Of a DNA stretch of 64,000 nt, positions 62,052-64,000 are shown piece after piece. Each line of letters starts with the position of its first letter. Position 1 is the stretch's first letter. The stretch comes from Oricola cellulosilytica. Its GTDB lineage: Bacteria; Pseudomonadota; Alphaproteobacteria; Rhizobiales; Rhizobiaceae. The translations under genes were made by a program, and so were the position numbers. A model generated the notes under the pieces. That model was not told the DNA's origin. It made no database searches and saw only the letters and a list, made by a program, of their open reading frames with translations. The DNA is taken from assembly GCF_019966575.1 (NCBI RefSeq), contig NZ_JAINFK010000004.1, positions 124,001-188,000 of the forward strand, in the 5' to 3' direction.

Positions 62052-63626
62052 TCACAGCATCCATTCGATCGGCAGCCAGCCAAGCACCCGGATCGCCAGC
62101 CGGTCGAACAGGGTCGTTCCCGGCTCGGTATCGTGCACGATCGTGCCGTCCGGCAGCTGTTCCCTCCAGCGCAGCGCCCCCTCGTCCAGCCGCACGGCAA
62201 AGGCCGCCGGTTCGATCCGCTCGACGAAACCGTCGGAGATAACCTGCGCGATTTCCGGGCTTTCGATCAGGAATCCCATCTCGGTGTTGAACAGCACCGA
62301 GCGCGGGTCGAGATTGAGCGACCCGATGAAGACGCGGTCGCCGTCGAGCGCCACCGTCTTGGCGTGCAGGCTGGAGGCCGAGGACCCGGAGGACCCTCCG
62401 GAAGAGCCGGACGGGCCGGGGACGCCTGGTTTGGCACTGGTGTCGGGCGTCTCGTCGCCGGGCTTCAGCTCGAACACCTCCATGCCCTCGCGCAGCAGGT
62501 CCCGGCGGTATTTGGCGTAACCGGCATGCACCACCTTCACGTCCGTCGTCGCGTAGGCATTGGTGAGGATGCGGATCTTCGCGCCGTTGTCCCTCAGGCC
62601 GGCGAGGAACGCGACCCCCCGGTCGCCCGGAATGAGATAGGGCGAGATCAGGTCGAGGCTGGTTCGCGCCTGTCTGACGACCTCCTTCAGCCGGTTGATC
62701 ATGAGCTGGTCGCCCTCGGCCTCCCCCAGCCCCTTGGCTGGGTGATCGCTGAGCAGTTCGGCGCGCACCCATTCCAGTTCGACATCGCCGCGGATGAACC
62801 GGTCGGCGGCCGTTCCCTCGAAACGGGAAAGCCGCTTGACCTCCGCCGCCGGACCGGCGGGATCGGTCCCGGTGACGTAACCGGGCAGCTCACCATTGCC
62901 GTCCCAGGTGATCAAATCCATCGGATAGGCGGAGCCGCTGTTCCAGTAGAGATCGAAATTCGCCGCCGTCTGCGCGGCGACCGGTCCGGCCGCCAGCACG
63001 TCGAGGTCGATGAAGTGGCTTTCCTCGGCCATCTGGAAATATTCGTCGCCGATATTGCGTCCGCCGACGATTGCGGCCGCCCCGTCGGCGATCAGCGCCT
63101 TGTTGTGCATCCGGCGGTTCATGCGGAAGAAGTCGATCAGATAGCCGGCGACCTTCGGACGGCGGATGGTCGACGGGTTGAAGATCCGGACCTCGAAATT
63201 TTCCAGCGCGTGCAGCGCCGTCAGCACCGGGTCGAGACCGGCGATGCCGTTGTCGTCGAGCAGCAGCCGCACGCGCACGCCGCGCTCTGCCGCCTCGCGC
63301 AGCGCACTGAGAAGCAGCCGCCCGGAGGTGTCGTCGCGCCAGATGTAATATTGTGCATCGATCGAGGCCTCCGCCCCGGCGACAAGCCGGAGCCGGCTGG
63401 CGAAAGCCGCGCCTCCGTCGGCCATGGCTCGCATCCCCGATTTACCCGATTGCAGGCGCGCCGGCGCATCGACCAGGCCGCCGAGAGTCGTCTCGGGCGA
63501 AAGCGCGATGGCGGCGCTCTCCTGCCGGTCATCGACGGAAGGCAGCGGAAACATCAGTCGCGCGATCACGATGGCCGCGACGCTGAGGAGCAGGACGGCG
63601 GCGAGCGCCTTGAGGAAACCGGTCAT
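62052..63626 (-). CDS. Phospholipase D-like protein (cardiolipin synthase type)
   Basis: A 524-residue membrane-anchored protein (FLKALAAVLLLSVAAIVIAR) with two HKD motifs, HNKALIADGAAAIVGGRN and HAKTVALDGDRVFIGSLNLD. They are separated by about 250 residues, as in bacterial PLD/cardiolipin synthases. The second motif is preceded by a Gly/Ser-rich tract (GVPGPSGSSGGSSGSSASS), which is odd for the family. YYIWRDDTSGRLLLSALREA near the start is typical. It probably makes or hydrolyses phospholipids in the inner membrane. Confidence 0.9.
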   Translation of the reverse strand: MTGFLKALAAVLLLSVAAIVIARLMFPLPSVDDRQESAAIALSPETTLGGLVDAPARLQSGKSGMRAMADGGAAFASRLRLVAGAEASIDAQYYIWRDDTSGRLLLSALREAAERGVRVRLLLDDNGIAGLDPVLTALHALENFEVRIFNPSTIRRPKVAGYLIDFFRMNRRMHNKALIADGAAAIVGGRNIGDEYFQMAEESHFIDLDVLAAGPVAAQTAANFDLYWNSGSAYPMDLITWDGNGELPGYVTGTDPAGPAAEVKRLSRFEGTAADRFIRGDVELEWVRAELLSDHPAKGLGEAEGDQLMINRLKEVVRQARTSLDLISPYLIPGDRGVAFLAGLRDNGAKIRILTNAYATTDVKVVHAGYAKYRRDLLREGMEVFELKPGDETPDTSAKPGVPGPSGSSGGSSGSSASSLHAKTVALDGDRVFIGSLNLDPRSVLFNTEMGFLIESPEIAQVISDGFVERIEPAAFAVRLDEGALRWREQLPDGTIVHDTEPGTTLFDRLAIRVLGWLPIEWML

Positions 63627-63715
63627 CCTCCGGCCATGGCCGAGATCGTGCCGGGCCGCAAGTCCTTTATGGTCCGGCCGACCCGCAAGGCGAGCTGTTA
63701 ACGATCTCGGCGGTA

Positions 63716-63732
63716 TTGTAAATCTTTTACAA
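63716..63732. promoter_or_regulatory. Inverted-repeat operator candidate upstream of the isocitrate lyase-like gene
   Basis: TTGTAAA (63716-63722) and TTTACAA (63726-63732) form a perfect inverted repeat with a 3-base spacer. A further TTTTTACAAAA occurs at about 63840-63851. Such TTTGYAAA-like sites are used by XRE-family acyl-CoA regulators of isocitrate lyase in other bacteria; the link here is inferred. Confidence 0.5.
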
Positions 63733-63869
63733 ATTTACCGGCACGGCTTTCGCATCGCAACAAGAACACACGAATTATCTGCCGGATTTACGGGTTTTCC
63801 ATGACACTTTAGCCGCGACAGCGCATTGCAGCATGACAGATTTTTACAAAACGACGAAGGACCTCCCTC

Positions 63870-64000
63870 ATGTCATATGCAAGCGACATCCAGTCGACCC
63901 GCGAACTCATCCGCAGCCACAACGGCACATGGGACGGCATCGACGCCGAAGCCGTCGCCCGCATGCGCGCCCAGAACCGCTTCCGCACCGGCCTCGACAT
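63870..64000 (+). CDS. Probable isocitrate lyase, N-terminal fragment
   Basis: The first 43 residues (MSYASDIQSTRELIRSHNGT, then AEAVARMRAQNRFRTGLD) are visible before the window ends. AVARMRAQNRFRTGLD resembles the N-terminus of the longer isocitrate lyase type of alphaproteobacteria, where it leads into an IARYTA segment. The enzyme would split isocitrate to glyoxylate and succinate. GAAGGA lies upstream of the ATG. The catalytic KKCGH-type motif is beyond the window, so the call is tentative. Confidence 0.6.
   Translation, partial: MSYASDIQSTRELIRSHNGTWDGIDAEAVARMRAQNRFRTGLD

Noticed and set aside
61878-63701. 607-codon plus-strand open frame across the phospholipase D gene
   Set aside because: It is antisense to both HKD motifs and has no recognisable protein features.
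63833-64000. Frame starting MTDFYK, similar to the start of the shorter isocitrate lyase type
   Set aside because: After six residues the sequence becomes Arg/His/Pro-rich and unlike any lyase; the frame from 63870 keeps protein-like sequence. I take the MTDFYK match to be chance.

Overview
The window looks like the chromosome of an alphaproteobacterium of the order Hyphomicrobiales (Rhizobiales). The evidence is a permuted two-piece tmRNA gene with the tag ANDNYAEARLAA next to sspB, GC-rich coding sequence, an ExoD-family gene, TAXI-type TRAP transport, and many dense, partly overlapping genes. No rRNA, CRISPR array or IS transposase was seen.

Bases 1-8250 are the right part of an integrative element (prophage, satellite or island) inserted in the 3' end of tRNA-Lys(CUU) at 8252-8327. 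Its left end lies outside the window. It has a leftward replication/control operon (primase start, DnaA-domain protein, MazG-like protein, HTH proteins), a divergent XRE repressor switch at 2490-2628, a rightward run of small overlapping genes starting with an AlpA-like protein, and a tyrosine integrase followed by small ORFs, a lipoprotein and a GTGAGACG repeat cluster beside the tRNA. No structural phage genes are visible.

Bases 8374-24900 are core metabolism: PhzF and MaoC proteins, a tetR-ilvC pair, pdxJ, a RecD-like helicase, a lipoprotein-CDF pair, and an ilvB-GST-ilvN operon. That operon is preceded by a complete attenuator: promoter, 16-codon leader peptide rich in Val/Ile/Leu, hairpin and terminator. 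A HerA-type ATPase and a diguanylate cyclase follow.

Bases 24963-38000 hold miaA, serB, and a membrane protein quality-control block (DegP-like protease, DUF2065, HflC, HflK). A TAXI TRAP transporter, an ArsR-AHSA1 pair, folA-thyA, a DUF2853 gene and ssrA follow. Bases 38000-55300 hold sspB, an RHH protein, a 1248-residue AsmA protein, an FAD oxidase, a ClC protein, a large PAS hybrid kinase, a dienelactone hydrolase, a second HerA-type ATPase, ExoD, TSUP and TerC.

Bases 55600-64000 hold an acyl-CoA synthetase, a PRC-barrel protein, and uvrD carrying an in-frame repeat insertion. A nest of palindromic repeats around a GIY-YIG nuclease gene follows, then a phospholipase D protein and the start of a probable isocitrate lyase gene. 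The repeat nest is the most unusual part. A GIY-YIG gene is bounded by near-identical 35-bp inverted palindromes, with a truncated second copy nearby. A second, smaller stem-loop family sits in the loops of these palindromes and also inside the phage integrase gene.
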